Assembly: GCF_039526245.1 (NCBI RefSeq)
Contig: NZ_BAAAIV010000010.1
Location: 124,001-188,000 of the forward strand
Source of the DNA: Arthrobacter_H rhombi
Lineage (GTDB): Bacteria > Actinomycetota > Actinomycetes > Actinomycetales > Micrococcaceae
Direction of reading: 5' to 3'
DNA length: 64,000 nt
Shown here piece by piece: positions 27,200-35,033 of the stretch; positions within the stretch are counted from its first letter, which is position 1, and every line of letters begins with the position of its first letter. The notes below the pieces were generated by a model. It saw only the letters and a program-made list of their open reading frames with translations, ran no database searches and was not told the DNA's origin. Position numbers and translations under genes: made by a program.

Positions 27200-28126
27200 T
27201 CAGGGGGCGATGCTGATCTGCCGGAGTTCTGCGGCCAGGCGGTCCATGAACACATCGACCTTGGGGCTGCGCGCCGGGCCGGTTTGCAGGGCGAAGATGC
27301 TGCGGGCCAACCTGATTTCTGGCACATCCAGGACCACGAGTCCCGCGGGCTTCTGCTGCATGGCCAGTGCGGGCACCAAGGCGGCGCCCAGGCCCGTGGA
27401 GGCCAGGTGCAGGGAGGCGTTGAAATCGTCGCAGTGCGCCACGATGCGGGGGTGCAGGTTGCAGGAGGCAAAGAGCCGGGAAATGACCGTGGCGTCCGAG
27501 GTCCCGGGGTGGTGCATGATCCACGGCATGTTCTCCAGCTGGGCGGCTTCGACCCGCGCGCCGTCGGCGAATTTCCAGGAGGCGGGGACCACCACACGGA
27601 ACTCGTCGTCGCCAAGCCACTGCCGGTCCATGGTCCCGGGCCAACCCAACCCGGTCTGGCCGACCTGGAAGACCAGGGCGAGATCGAGTTCGTCGCCGGC
27701 CTGCAGGCTGGCAATCGTCTGGTGTGGTTCGCCCACGCTGACCCGCAACCGGATCCCCAGACCGGCCCAGTCCCGTGCACCGAGCAGGCGGGGAAGCGCG
27801 AAGGTGGCCAGGGAGGGGAAGATGCCCAGGCGCAGCTCCTGCGCGGGGTCCGCGCCCGGGTCTCCCGCCGCCGTCGTGCTGGCAGCGAGCAGCGCATCGA
27901 TGTCGGTGAGGACCTTGCGGGCATGCCGGGCCATGGTGGTTGCCGCTTCGGTCGGCTCAATGGAGCGGGCGGACCGGCGGAACAGTGCGACGCCGGTGTC
28001 CCGTTCCAGTGCGGTCATCTGCTGGGAGACGGCAGAGGCGGTGTAGCCCAGGGGAATGGCGGCCGCGGCGAAGGAGCCGTGGGCGATGACCTCCAGGAGG
28101 GTGCGCAGATGCACGGGGTTGACCAT
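27200..28126 (-). CDS. LysR-family transcriptional regulator
   Basis: Encodes 308 residues from ATG 28126 (AGGAG 5 bases upstream; a GTG two codons earlier lacks spacing). The HTH is VHLRTLLEVIAHGSFAAAA followed by LGYTASAVSQQMTALERDTG; the rest is the two-lobed LysR substrate domain (ELRLGIFPSLATFALPRLL, VVVPASWKFADG). It converges on pcaR. No clear target operon is adjacent on the divergent side, where only a small acidic protein gene in the same direction lies. Many LysR proteins respond to aromatic or small carboxylate ligands, but nothing here shows the ligand. Confidence 0.88.
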   Translation of the reverse strand: MVNPVHLRTLLEVIAHGSFAAAAIPLGYTASAVSQQMTALERDTGVALFRRSARSIEPTEAATTMARHARKVLTDIDALLAASTTAAGDPGADPAQELRLGIFPSLATFALPRLLGARDWAGLGIRLRVSVGEPHQTIASLQAGDELDLALVFQVGQTGLGWPGTMDRQWLGDDEFRVVVPASWKFADGARVEAAQLENMPWIMHHPGTSDATVISRLFASCNLHPRIVAHCDDFNASLHLASTGLGAALVPALAMQQKPAGLVVLDVPEIRLARSIFALQTGPARSPKVDVFMDRLAAELRQISIAP

Positions 28127-28176
28127 CAGCACTCCTGGGTGTCGGCGTGGGGAACGAAAAGCTCTCCTACGCCATG

Positions 28177-28452
28177 CTAGTCCTCGTCGTCCTCCTGGTC
28201 CGCCTGCTCCTCATCGTCGAGTTCCCACTGCGAAGCCAGCGTCTCGTTCTCGGAGTCGCCGTCGGCGTCGTCGTGTTCCTCGAGGTCGTCCTCGACGAGG
28301 TAGCTGTGCCGGCGCAGGGGATCGATCCGGTTCATGGTCTCCGGGTTGTCCGAGGAGCCGTCCTCGGGGGTGCCGTAGCGGCCATCCTCGGGCTCGTCGA
28401 GATCATCCTCGGGCGCTTCGTCGAACACCGTGTCGTCGTAGATGCCGCTCAT
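28177..28452 (-). CDS. Small highly acidic hypothetical protein
   Basis: Encodes 91 residues from ATG 28452 with AGGAGGG about 9 bases upstream. Asp and Glu make up more than a third of the residues, with runs such as EDDLDEPEDG, LVEDDLEEHDD and DDEEQADQEDDED, and one basic patch in the middle (MNRIDPLRRHSYL). No signal peptide, membrane segment or Cys is present. Function unknown; acidic proteins of this kind are common in actinobacteria and might act as DNA- or cation-mimicking or disordered proteins. The strong ribosome site and clean ends suggest it is real. Confidence 0.6.
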   Translation of the reverse strand: MSGIYDDTVFDEAPEDDLDEPEDGRYGTPEDGSSDNPETMNRIDPLRRHSYLVEDDLEEHDDADGDSENETLASQWELDDEEQADQEDDED

Positions 28453-28595
28453 GGTCGTTGCCCTCCTGCTCCGGGTGCGAGGCCGACTGCCCAATGCACC
28501 TCTGACACCTCCAGCCTAGGCCGGGACGGGGCTCTTGTGAACGATCCGACCCGCGGCGGAGGGAGACCGAGGACCGTGCGGGCTGGTGGCGCCGC

Positions 28596-29588
28596 TCAGC
28601 CAGCCAGGCCCATGGCGGTGGCCGTCAGCTTGACCGAGGCCAGCCGATCCGCTGGATCGGAGGCGTTGTGGACCGTGATGAGCTCGTCGGCATGGGCGCT
28701 GCGGGCAAAGCCCTCGAGGTATTCCCGCACTGCCTCGGGTGAGCCGACGGCGGTGTAGGCGAGCATCTTCAGGATCTGCTCGCCCGCAGCCGATTCCATC
28801 AGCATGTCGATTTCAGGCTCGGTGAACGGGGTGTCCCGGCCGCGGCCGAGGAAGCTGGAAACGCGGTCGCGGCGGACCTGTTCCATCTGGACCTGCGCCT
28901 GCTCGTTGGTCTCGGCGGCGACCACGCCGACCCCGGCGATCACGTGGGGTTCGGACAGCTGCTCCGAGGGCTGGAAGTTGTTCCGGTAGGCAGCAATGGC
29001 GGCGTGCAGGGCGTCCGGGGCGAAGTGGGAGGCGAAGGAGTAGGGCAGTCCGAGTTGGGCGGCCAGTTGCGCGCCAAAGAGGCTCGATCCGAGGATGTAG
29101 ATCGGGACGTTGGTGCCGGAGCCGGGGTAGGCGTTGACCGTGGGGATGCGCGAGTTCCCGGTCAGGAACCCCTGCAGTTCCCGGACATCATGAGGGAACG
29201 AGTCGGCGGCCGCCGGGTCCCGGCGCAAGGCGCGGAACGTGGCCTGGTCGCTGCCCGGCGCCCGGCCCAGTCCCAGGTCGATGCGTCCGGGGAACAGGGT
29301 CTCCAGCGTTCCGAACTGCTCGGCGATGACCAGTGGTGAGTGGTTCGGGAGCATGATGCCGCCGGCGCCCAGACGGATGGAGGAGGTCTGCTGGGCGATA
29401 TGCCCGATGAGGACCGACGTGGCGCTGGAGGCGATGGAGGCCATGTTGTGGTGCTCGGCGTACCAGATGCGGGTGTAGCCGGCCGCCTCGGCCGTGCGGG
29501 CCAGTTCGACTGACTCCCGGAAGGTGTTGGCGATGGTGCTGCCGGCGGGGACCGGGGCAAGGTCAAGGAGGGAGAGGGGGATGTTCAC
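28596..29588 (-). CDS. LLM-class flavin-dependent oxidoreductase (luciferase-like)
   Basis: Encodes 330 residues of the bacterial-luciferase-like monooxygenase fold in the single-subunit YhbW/MsnO8-type group. Typical segments are PLSLLDLAPVPAGST, YAEHHNMASIASSATSVLIGHIA and LGAGGIMLPNHSPLVIAEQFGTLE. Such enzymes use reduced FMN. The substrate is unknown, and the AEHHN motif alone does not define it. It diverges from the ArsR-type regulator, with a shared operator between them (29650-29682), so it is probably that regulator's target. Confidence 0.88.
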   Translation of the reverse strand: MNIPLSLLDLAPVPAGSTIANTFRESVELARTAEAAGYTRIWYAEHHNMASIASSATSVLIGHIAQQTSSIRLGAGGIMLPNHSPLVIAEQFGTLETLFPGRIDLGLGRAPGSDQATFRALRRDPAAADSFPHDVRELQGFLTGNSRIPTVNAYPGSGTNVPIYILGSSLFGAQLAAQLGLPYSFASHFAPDALHAAIAAYRNNFQPSEQLSEPHVIAGVGVVAAETNEQAQVQMEQVRRDRVSSFLGRGRDTPFTEPEIDMLMESAAGEQILKMLAYTAVGSPEAVREYLEGFARSAHADELITVHNASDPADRLASVKLTATAMGLAG

Positions 29589-29649
29589 ATAGGCGACAAC
29601 CCGTCGTCGTCCTCAATCATTCCCGACCCGGAAAACCGCAAAAAACGTA

Positions 29650-29692
29650 TTGCAAAGAAAGGCTTGCAAAGGTTTCTTTGCAGTCGTACGCT
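29650..29692. promoter_or_regulatory. Divergent promoter with TTGCAAAG-type operator
   Basis: Between the luciferase-like and ArsR-type genes. TGCAAAGAAA (29651-29660) and TTTCTTTGCA (29673-29682) are perfect 10-base arms; a further direct copy of TTGCAAAG lies inside (29664-29671). On the plus strand TTGCAA (29664-29669) and TACGCT (29687-29692) are 17 bases apart, a good promoter whose start would fall at the ATG 29699 (leaderless). The operator overlaps this promoter, consistent with autoregulation. Confidence 0.6.
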
Positions 29693-29698
29693 GTCCAC

Positions 29699-30334
29699 AT
29701 GGAACCACTCGAAGACTCCCGCAAGCACAGCGGCAGGCCCCTTGGCCTTCCCGCACTGAAGGCGTTGAGCCATCCGTTGCGGCTGCAGTTGTTGGAGATG
29801 CTCTCACGCTACGGGGCGCAGACCGCCAGCGGGTTGGCCGAACGGCTGGGTGAATCGAGCGGTTCGACCAGCTACCACCTCCGCCAGCTGGCCAAGCACT
29901 CGCTGGTCCGGGAACTCCCGGAACGGGGCAATGGGCGCGAACGCTGGTGGGAGCGGCCGCCGGGCCCGATCGCCGTGGGACCGGACGTCATGGAATCGGA
30001 CCCGGCCACGGTCTCGGCTGCGCGGATCGTGGCCCGGCAATTCGAGCAGAACCGCGCCCGGGCGCTGGATGATTTCCTGCGCTTCGGCGATGACACCCTG
30101 GGGCCCGAGTGGATGGATGGTGCCGTGATGAACACGTCCAACCTGCGGCTTGACCGCGGCCAGCTGGCGGAGATCTCCGATCGGGTGGTCACCTTCCTGG
30201 GCGAGATCGTCGAGGAATACCGCGATACCGGAGGCCCCGATGCCCGGCCGGTGCAGATGCACTTCAACGCCTTTCCGCTGGTGGACCCGGAACATCCCGG
30301 GACCGCGGGCCCGAACCAGGAGAAAACGACATGA
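29699..30334 (+). CDS. ArsR-like winged-helix regulator
   Basis: Encodes 211 residues from ATG 29699, just downstream of TACGCT. The HTH reads LKALSHPLRLQLLEMLSRYGAQTASGLAERLGESSGSTSYHLRQL, the ArsR/HTH_20 pattern. No metal-binding Cys motif is present, so it is not a classical arsenic sensor. The C-terminal 120 residues (RIVARQFEQNRARALDDFL, VVTFLGEIVEEYRD, MHFNAFPLVDPE) form the helical domain common in these actinobacterial regulators. It probably controls the divergent luciferase-like gene and itself. Overlaps the next small gene by ATGA. Confidence 0.85.
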   Translation: MEPLEDSRKHSGRPLGLPALKALSHPLRLQLLEMLSRYGAQTASGLAERLGESSGSTSYHLRQLAKHSLVRELPERGNGRERWWERPPGPIAVGPDVMESDPATVSAARIVARQFEQNRARALDDFLRFGDDTLGPEWMDGAVMNTSNLRLDRGQLAEISDRVVTFLGEIVEEYRDTGGPDARPVQMHFNAFPLVDPEHPGTAGPNQEKTT

Positions 30335-30588
30335 ACACCCACATCCTGCCCACCACAGATGTCACCGGCCGCCAGCTGTGCGCGCTGGAGCCCGACGGCT
30401 TCGGTGCGGCGCTCATCGGTGCGGGGACAGCGCTCACCGATTGGGGCGAGCAGCTCACCGCCCGGCGTGCCGCTCGGCATGCCGCCCTGCGCTCCGCCCG
30501 GGGGCGGGACCGGGCAGCACGCCTGCACGACCGCGAGGAAGCCGTGGCCGACGCCCTGGCAGCACGGCATTCCGGACTGGGGCAGTAG
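30331..30588 (+). CDS. Small hypothetical protein coupled to the ArsR-like regulator
   Basis: Encodes 85 residues from ATG 30331, overlapping the regulator's stop by 4 bases. The first half is mixed (TGRQLCALEPDGFGAALIGAGTALTDWG); the second is helical and rich in Arg and Ala (LTARRAARHAALRSARGRDRAARLHDREE), possibly a short coiled coil. No family was recognised. The overlap is the main evidence that it is expressed. Confidence 0.5.
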   Translation: MNTHILPTTDVTGRQLCALEPDGFGAALIGAGTALTDWGEQLTARRAARHAALRSARGRDRAARLHDREEAVADALAARHSGLGQ

Positions 30589-30606
30589 GCGCACTGCCGC
30601 AGCCGG

Positions 30607-31230
30607 CTACCGCCGGGGCGTCGAGATGCCGGGCGGTGTTGCCGATTCTCCGGCGTAGAGCTCCTCGATCAGCCGCAACCCGCGATTGGCCCACGCGATC
30701 TCGGCCTCGGCGCGGGCGATGAGCCCCTCGTAGGCAAAGCGCTTGAAGGCCGACGTGCGGTGGTGATCGGGCTCCGGGGTCACTTCCAATCGGCGGTTCA
30801 GCATGGCGCTGGTGCCGGTGTCGATCTCGCGGATCTTCGTCTCCCACTGGCGCAGCAACACAGTGTTGTGTTTGATGTGGTCGCGCATTTGGGCTCGGGC
30901 CGCCTCGGGAGTGGCCCATTCAAGATAGGCGGCGCGCAGATGGGCGGGGTCGCGCACCCGGGAAAAGCCCATGGGTTCGTTCATCCAGCCGGTGAAGGCA
31001 TCGGCCCCGGCGCCAGTGACGTGGTAGCGGCGTTTGGTCCCGTTCTTGCCCCAGGCGATGTCCTCGCCCTCGACCAGGAGTTCCTTTTCCATCTTGCGCA
31101 GCTCGGGATAGATCTGCGAATCCGGGGCGTACCAGACGTGCCCGACGGACTCGCCGAACAACTTGTACAGGTCATAGCCCGTCATCGGCTCCACATTCAG
31201 CAGCGCCAGGATGGCATAGCGCAAACTCAT
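30607..31230 (-). CDS. PadR-family transcriptional regulator
   Basis: Encodes 207 residues from ATG 31230. The PadR winged helix is MSLRYAILALLNVEPMTGYDLYKLF with SQIYPELRKMEKELLVEGEDIAWGKNGTKRRYHVTGAG, and the C-terminal helical domain (Vir_act_alpha_C type) follows. PadR proteins are classic phenolic-acid-responsive repressors, and VanR of Corynebacterium, which controls vanillate demethylase genes, is PadR-like. Here the gene follows the LigM-type demethylase in the same direction, 86 bases away. Its likely targets are the CTAT-N4-RTAG dyads in front of ligM, the orphan binding protein and metF. Confidence 0.85.
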   Translation of the reverse strand: MSLRYAILALLNVEPMTGYDLYKLFGESVGHVWYAPDSQIYPELRKMEKELLVEGEDIAWGKNGTKRRYHVTGAGADAFTGWMNEPMGFSRVRDPAHLRAAYLEWATPEAARAQMRDHIKHNTVLLRQWETKIREIDTGTSAMLNRRLEVTPEPDHHRTSAFKRFAYEGLIARAEAEIAWANRGLRLIEELYAGESATPPGISTPRR

Positions 31231-31280
31231 CCGCGCACCTTTCCGTGGTTTGTGTGCCCATCCTATGTGCCCCGATGCGC

Positions 31281-31310
31281 AGGGGAGTGCCCCGGCCCGG
31301 ACACTCCCCT
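31281..31310. terminator. Hairpin between ligM and padR
   Basis: AGGGGAGTG and CACTCCCCT form a 9-base perfect stem around a 12-base GC-rich loop, 6 bases after the ligM stop in the minus direction. There is no T-run after it, so it may slow or stabilise transcripts rather than be a strong intrinsic terminator. Confidence 0.4.
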
Positions 31311-31316
31311 CCGCGG

Positions 31317-32723
31317 CTACTGGGTGTAGCCGGTGCGCCATCCGCCCTTGTAGTCGCCGCGCGCGGCCACCGAATAGGGGACCGGGCTGACCACGACGCG
31401 GGCCGTGAACTGGCGGTGCGGTTCGACGGTCGTCTTGCGGGTGCCGCCATCGGGTTCGCCCCAGACCACCCGCAGTTCCGCCCCCTCGGGGACCTGTGGA
31501 TCGATCGTCGCCAGGGACAGGCCCCGGCGTTCGTTGGCGCTGTAGCCGGTGAACATCGACAGGCCCACGGTGTTCCCGTCGGCGTCGATCACGCGGTCGT
31601 AGTTGGAGGAGCCGTAGTTGGCCAGTGGGAGGTCGAAGTATTTGTAGGGCTCCTGCTCGGTGTCCAGCACGGAGGTGAGGATGGTGCCCAGGTCCTCGGG
31701 ATCCCAGGCCAGCGTGACCTTGCGGCGTTGGGTGGACGGGTCGATCTTCTCCAGGGCCTCACGGCCGATGAAGTCGTGGTCGAATTTGACGAAGGATCCA
31801 TAGCCGAGCTCCCACGGCGTGAGGTAGTAGTCCTCGATGTCGTTGGAAACGAAGCTGCCGGCCACGGCGTTGACGGCCTCATAGCTGTCGGCGCCGAGCC
31901 ACTCGCGGTAGGCGCGGAGCTCCTCGCCGGTGTAGATCCCGGGAAGGGGCGAGGGGATCCAGCCGGATTCCAGTGTGTTGGATGGGTAGGCCCGTGCACC
32001 CACGGCGAGCATGCCGAACTCCTGCCCGGCTTCGAGGACCGCATCACGGATCTTGTCGTAGGACTCGTACGGTCCCCAGATCTCCAGACCGGGCGCACCG
32101 GCCATGCCGTGTCGCAGCGTTCGGACGGCTTGTCCCGCGATCTGCATGGTGTCCATGGTGAAGAACTTCAGCTGCTCAACGGGGGCCCCGTTGAGCTTCT
32201 CGATGATCTTCCACGCGTTCGGTCCCTGGATCTGGAATCGCCAGTAGCGTCGCTGCACGGGTTTGCCCATCGGACGCGACGGCGAACGTCGATCCACCTC
32301 GATCTTGACGTCGTAGCCTCCGGTCTCCCCGTGGAACAGCAGCCAGTTGGCCGCGGGAGCCCGGCCAACGTAGACATATTCGTTCTCGGCTTCGTGGAAC
32401 AGGATCCCGTCCCCGATGACGTGCCCCGCCGGGGTGGTGGGGACGTATTGCTTGGCCTTGTTCACGGGAAAATTGGCCACCGAGTTGATTGCCGTGTCCG
32501 AGATGAGCTTCAGGGCGTCGGGACCGGAGATGAACAGGTTGTCCATGTGATGCGACTGGTCGTACAGCACCGCCGTTTCGCGCCATGCGCGTTGTTCGCT
32601 GCGCCAATTCGTGAATTCTGGGGCAACCACCGGATAGATATAGGCGCCCAGCTGCGAGTTGCGCAGCAAGTCGACGGTGTTCTCCGTTGCGTCGAGTACT
32701 TCCTGGAGATTCTGGTGCGTCAT
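31317..32723 (-). CDS. ligM: Tetrahydrofolate-dependent aromatic O-demethylase (LigM/DesA-type)
   Basis: Encodes 468 residues, close to the roughly 470 of Sphingobium LigM. It belongs to the GcvT aminomethyltransferase fold: HMDNLFISGPDALKLIS near the N-terminus, FQIQGPNAWKIIEKL in the middle and GLEIWGPYESYDKIRDAV toward the C-terminal half. LigM-type enzymes move the methyl of vanillate or 3-O-methylgallate to tetrahydrofolate and release the catechol. The start ATG 32723 has GAGGA 8 bases upstream. Context strongly supports aromatic demethylation: a PadR regulator on one side and metF 1.3 kb away on the other. A general GcvT-like sarcosine or dimethylglycine enzyme is the alternative. Substrate range between vanillate and syringate cannot be told. 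Confidence 0.82.
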   Translation of the reverse strand: MTHQNLQEVLDATENTVDLLRNSQLGAYIYPVVAPEFTNWRSEQRAWRETAVLYDQSHHMDNLFISGPDALKLISDTAINSVANFPVNKAKQYVPTTPAGHVIGDGILFHEAENEYVYVGRAPAANWLLFHGETGGYDVKIEVDRRSPSRPMGKPVQRRYWRFQIQGPNAWKIIEKLNGAPVEQLKFFTMDTMQIAGQAVRTLRHGMAGAPGLEIWGPYESYDKIRDAVLEAGQEFGMLAVGARAYPSNTLESGWIPSPLPGIYTGEELRAYREWLGADSYEAVNAVAGSFVSNDIEDYYLTPWELGYGSFVKFDHDFIGREALEKIDPSTQRRKVTLAWDPEDLGTILTSVLDTEQEPYKYFDLPLANYGSSNYDRVIDADGNTVGLSMFTGYSANERRGLSLATIDPQVPEGAELRVVWGEPDGGTRKTTVEPHRQFTARVVVSPVPYSVAARGDYKGGWRTGYTQ

Positions 32724-32810
32724 GGTGCATTCCTCTTCCTTCGGGGCGATTTCCGCTCGATCGCATTCCATCGCGGCGTGTGGCGTGGCTCACTGCCTGG
32801 CCTCGACCAT

Positions 32811-32957
32811 ATGACTATCTACGTAGTTATGTCGAGAGGGGGCGCCTCGGGGGTTTGCTGGCGATGGGACTCTCCAGCGTGTCGGCAGGCCGTCGGTCGA
32901 CGCGTTAACTGCAAGCCTGTTCATTATCTATGCCGATAGCTACCATGTGAACCACAT
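32811..32957. promoter_or_regulatory. Divergent regulatory region with CTAT-N4-RTAG dyads
   Basis: This is the 274-base spacer between ligM and an orphan substrate-binding protein gene. Two related dyads occur: CTAT-CTAC-GTAG at 32815-32826 (inside the wider ATGACTA-N6-TAGTTAT, 32811-32830) and CTAT-GCCG-ATAG at 32928-32939. A third copy lies before metF (34937). A separate palindrome ATGTG-AAC-CACAT is at 32945-32957. One dyad faces ligM and one faces the binding protein, as expected for a divergently controlled pair; PadR is the likely binder. Confidence 0.5.
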
Positions 32958-32997
32958 CACTCGCCTCGACTCGGGGCCCATCGATCGGAGTTACAGC

Positions 32998-33981
32998 ATG
33001 AGCAGGTTGAAGTATGCCGTTGGGCTAGTGGCCATTCTCGGTTTGACGGCCTGCGGGGGAGGGTCGCCGTCATCCAGCGAGGTCGCACCGTCGTCGGGTT
33101 CCGGAGGAGCTTCGTTGGAGCAGATCGAGGTCGGGGTGATTCCGATCGTTGACGTGGCGCCGATCTATCTCGGGGTCAAGGAAGGGATCTTCGAAAAGGA
33201 GGGGCTCGAACTGAAGCTCACTCCGGCGCAGGGTGGCGCAGCCATTGTGCCCGCCGTGACCAGTGGCCAGATGGATTTCGGCTTCTCCAATGTCACCTCG
33301 ATGATCGTCGGGCGAAGCAAGGGGCTGCCCTTGAAGATGATGGCGCCCGGGGGGAGCACCACCGGGGACACCAAGGCCGACTTCGCGTCCGTGATGACCA
33401 AGCCCGATAGCGGGATCAAGGACATCGCTGGGTTGGCGGGCCATAAGGTCGGCGTCAATACGCTGAACAACATCTCCGACTCCACGATTTCAGAAGCCGT
33501 GAAGCAGGCTGGAGGGGATTACAAGTCGATCCATTTCGTGGAGATGGCCTTCCCCGACATGACCGCGCAGCTGGCCAAGGGCAACGTGGATGCCATTGCC
33601 GCAGTGGAGCCGTTCGTGACCATGTCCGAGGCCGACGGCAATGTTCCGGTGTTCTCCAATTATGCCGAGCCCGTGAAGGACCTGACGGTGGCCGTCTACT
33701 TCTCGACCGACCAGTATGTTGCGGAGCACCCTGAAACGGCCGCGAAGTTCGTCCGGGCGATGAAGGCCTCGCAGCAGTATGCCCAGGAGAACCCCGAGAA
33801 GGTCAAGGCGATCCTGCCGGAATACACCACGCTGAAGCCAGAGGTCATCGAGAAGCTCACCTTGCCGACCTACAACACCGAGGTCAACGCGGCATCAATC
33901 CAGCAGGTCGCAGATATCTCCCTGGACCGTGGGCTGATCGACAAGAAGCCGGACATGGATAAGTTGTTGCCGACCGATTAG
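32998..33981 (+). CDS. Orphan ABC substrate-binding lipoprotein (SsuA/NMT1-like), paralogue 2
   Basis: Encodes 327 residues from ATG 32998 (CGGAG 8 bases upstream). Lipobox LTAC at about residue 20, then a Ser/Gly linker and the same fold as the binding protein at 18190: QIEVGVIPIVDVAPIYLGVKEG, AQGGAAIVPAVTSGQMDFGFSN and LAGHKVGVNTLNNISD closely parallel that protein. No permease or ATPase gene adjoins it, so it probably uses the importer at 19161-21656. Facing ligM suggests a methoxylated ligand such as vanillate or ferulate. Confidence 0.85.
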   Translation: MSRLKYAVGLVAILGLTACGGGSPSSSEVAPSSGSGGASLEQIEVGVIPIVDVAPIYLGVKEGIFEKEGLELKLTPAQGGAAIVPAVTSGQMDFGFSNVTSMIVGRSKGLPLKMMAPGGSTTGDTKADFASVMTKPDSGIKDIAGLAGHKVGVNTLNNISDSTISEAVKQAGGDYKSIHFVEMAFPDMTAQLAKGNVDAIAAVEPFVTMSEADGNVPVFSNYAEPVKDLTVAVYFSTDQYVAEHPETAAKFVRAMKASQQYAQENPEKVKAILPEYTTLKPEVIEKLTLPTYNTEVNAASIQQVADISLDRGLIDKKPDMDKLLPTD

Positions 33982-34035
33982 CGCGTGTGGAGCCGGTGTC
34001 GGGCGGGATAGATGTCCGTCGGCGCCGGCTCCCGT

Positions 34036-34902
34036 CTAGTGCCCGGTGTCGAAGTCCGCGACCCAGCGGGCGGTGGCCTGCAGGCCACCAAAGGTATAGA
34101 AATGTAGCCGGACGTCGCCGTGGAGTGCCGGGTCCAGGGCGGCCGCCAGATCAGTGATGAACCGGTCGGGGCCGGCGGTGCCGAGAAGGTTGGCCAAGGA
34201 AAAGCCGTACTTGTGGGCAATGCCTGCCGAGGATGACACCCCGAAGCGGCGCGCGTAGGTCAGCAGCCTCTTGACGCCAGCGGGCCCCGGCACGCCGATG
34301 CGGACGGGGAGCTGGATGCCGCGACTCCGTAGTTCCTGCAGCCAGGAAAGCACCGGGCCGGTGTCGAATCCGAACTGCGTGATGATCGACCCGTCCAGCT
34401 CGGCATCGTGGAGTGCCGTCGCCTTGGCCTCCAGCGCCTCCCAGAGCGTGGCGTCGTCGATGTCGGGATGTCCCTCGGGGTATCCGCCGATGGACACCGC
34501 GGTGACCCCGTGGGCCTGAAGCCGGCCGGAGGTGATCAGGGATAGTGCGTCGGGGAACGGCCCGAGGGGAGCCTCCGGGTCGCCGCCGACGGCGAACACC
34601 TCGGTGGCCTGCGCTCGGGTGGCCAGTGCTTCGAGGAATTCGTCGAGTTCGGCCACCGAGACGAGTCTGCGGGCAGAAATGTGGGGAATGGGCTCGAACC
34701 CCGCGGCCCGTACGGCCGCGGCGGCGGCGACGCGCATGTTCAGGTTCTCGTTGCCCAGGAAGGTCACGTTGATCCTGGTTCCCGGCGGCACGGTGCCGGT
34801 TGCTTCGGCGAGGGCCGCGTTGTCCTTGCCGGTCATTTCCAGGGAGAAATCGTCCACCAGCTCGATGCCGGAGGAGCGGCGGGGGTCCGGAGTGGAGGCC
34901 AT
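34036..34902 (-). CDS. metF: Methylenetetrahydrofolate reductase
   Basis: Encodes 288 residues from ATG 34902 (AAGGA 8 bases upstream). The (beta/alpha)8 MetF fold is seen in NVTFLGNENLNMRVAAAAAVR, FEPIPHISARRLVSVAELDEFL, VFAVGGDPEAPLGPFPDALSL, SIGGYPEGHPD and the FAD/folate-binding segment IITQFGFDTGPVLSW. It interconverts 5-methyl- and 5,10-methylene-tetrahydrofolate. Next to a LigM-type enzyme it would recycle methyl-THF made by O-demethylation, as in Sphingobium where metF adjoins ligM. It carries its own CTAT-N4-ATAG dyad upstream, suggesting control with ligM rather than with methionine genes. Confidence 0.88.
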   Translation of the reverse strand: MASTPDPRRSSGIELVDDFSLEMTGKDNAALAEATGTVPPGTRINVTFLGNENLNMRVAAAAAVRAAGFEPIPHISARRLVSVAELDEFLEALATRAQATEVFAVGGDPEAPLGPFPDALSLITSGRLQAHGVTAVSIGGYPEGHPDIDDATLWEALEAKATALHDAELDGSIITQFGFDTGPVLSWLQELRSRGIQLPVRIGVPGPAGVKRLLTYARRFGVSSSAGIAHKYGFSLANLLGTAGPDRFITDLAAALDPALHGDVRLHFYTFGGLQATARWVADFDTGH

Positions 34903-34936
34903 GGTGAAGTCCTTAGGGTCGGTCACAACAACATAT

Positions 34937-34948
34937 CTATGTCCATAG
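34937..34948. promoter_or_regulatory. CTAT-N4-ATAG dyad upstream of metF
   Basis: CTATGTCCATAG lies 35 bases before the metF start. It matches the dyads at 32815 and 32928 in the ligM/binding-protein spacer, giving the consensus CTATNNNNRTAG in all three promoters of this group. A PadR-type operator is the working guess. Confidence 0.5.
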
Positions 34949-35033
34949 TGTTCGTCTAGGGTGAGCGAGTCATAAATAGGTGTCTTCCTCAATCATTGAA
35001 AACTTCTTGTAAATCGCGAAGAGCCTGACTATG

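Noticed and set aside
28596..29588. True bacterial luciferase (luxA)
   Set aside because: No luxB or fatty-acid reductase genes; sequence is of the single-subunit oxidoreductase group.
29699..30334. Arsenic-resistance regulator
   Set aside because: Although the fold is ArsR-like, no Cys metal site and no ars genes are nearby.
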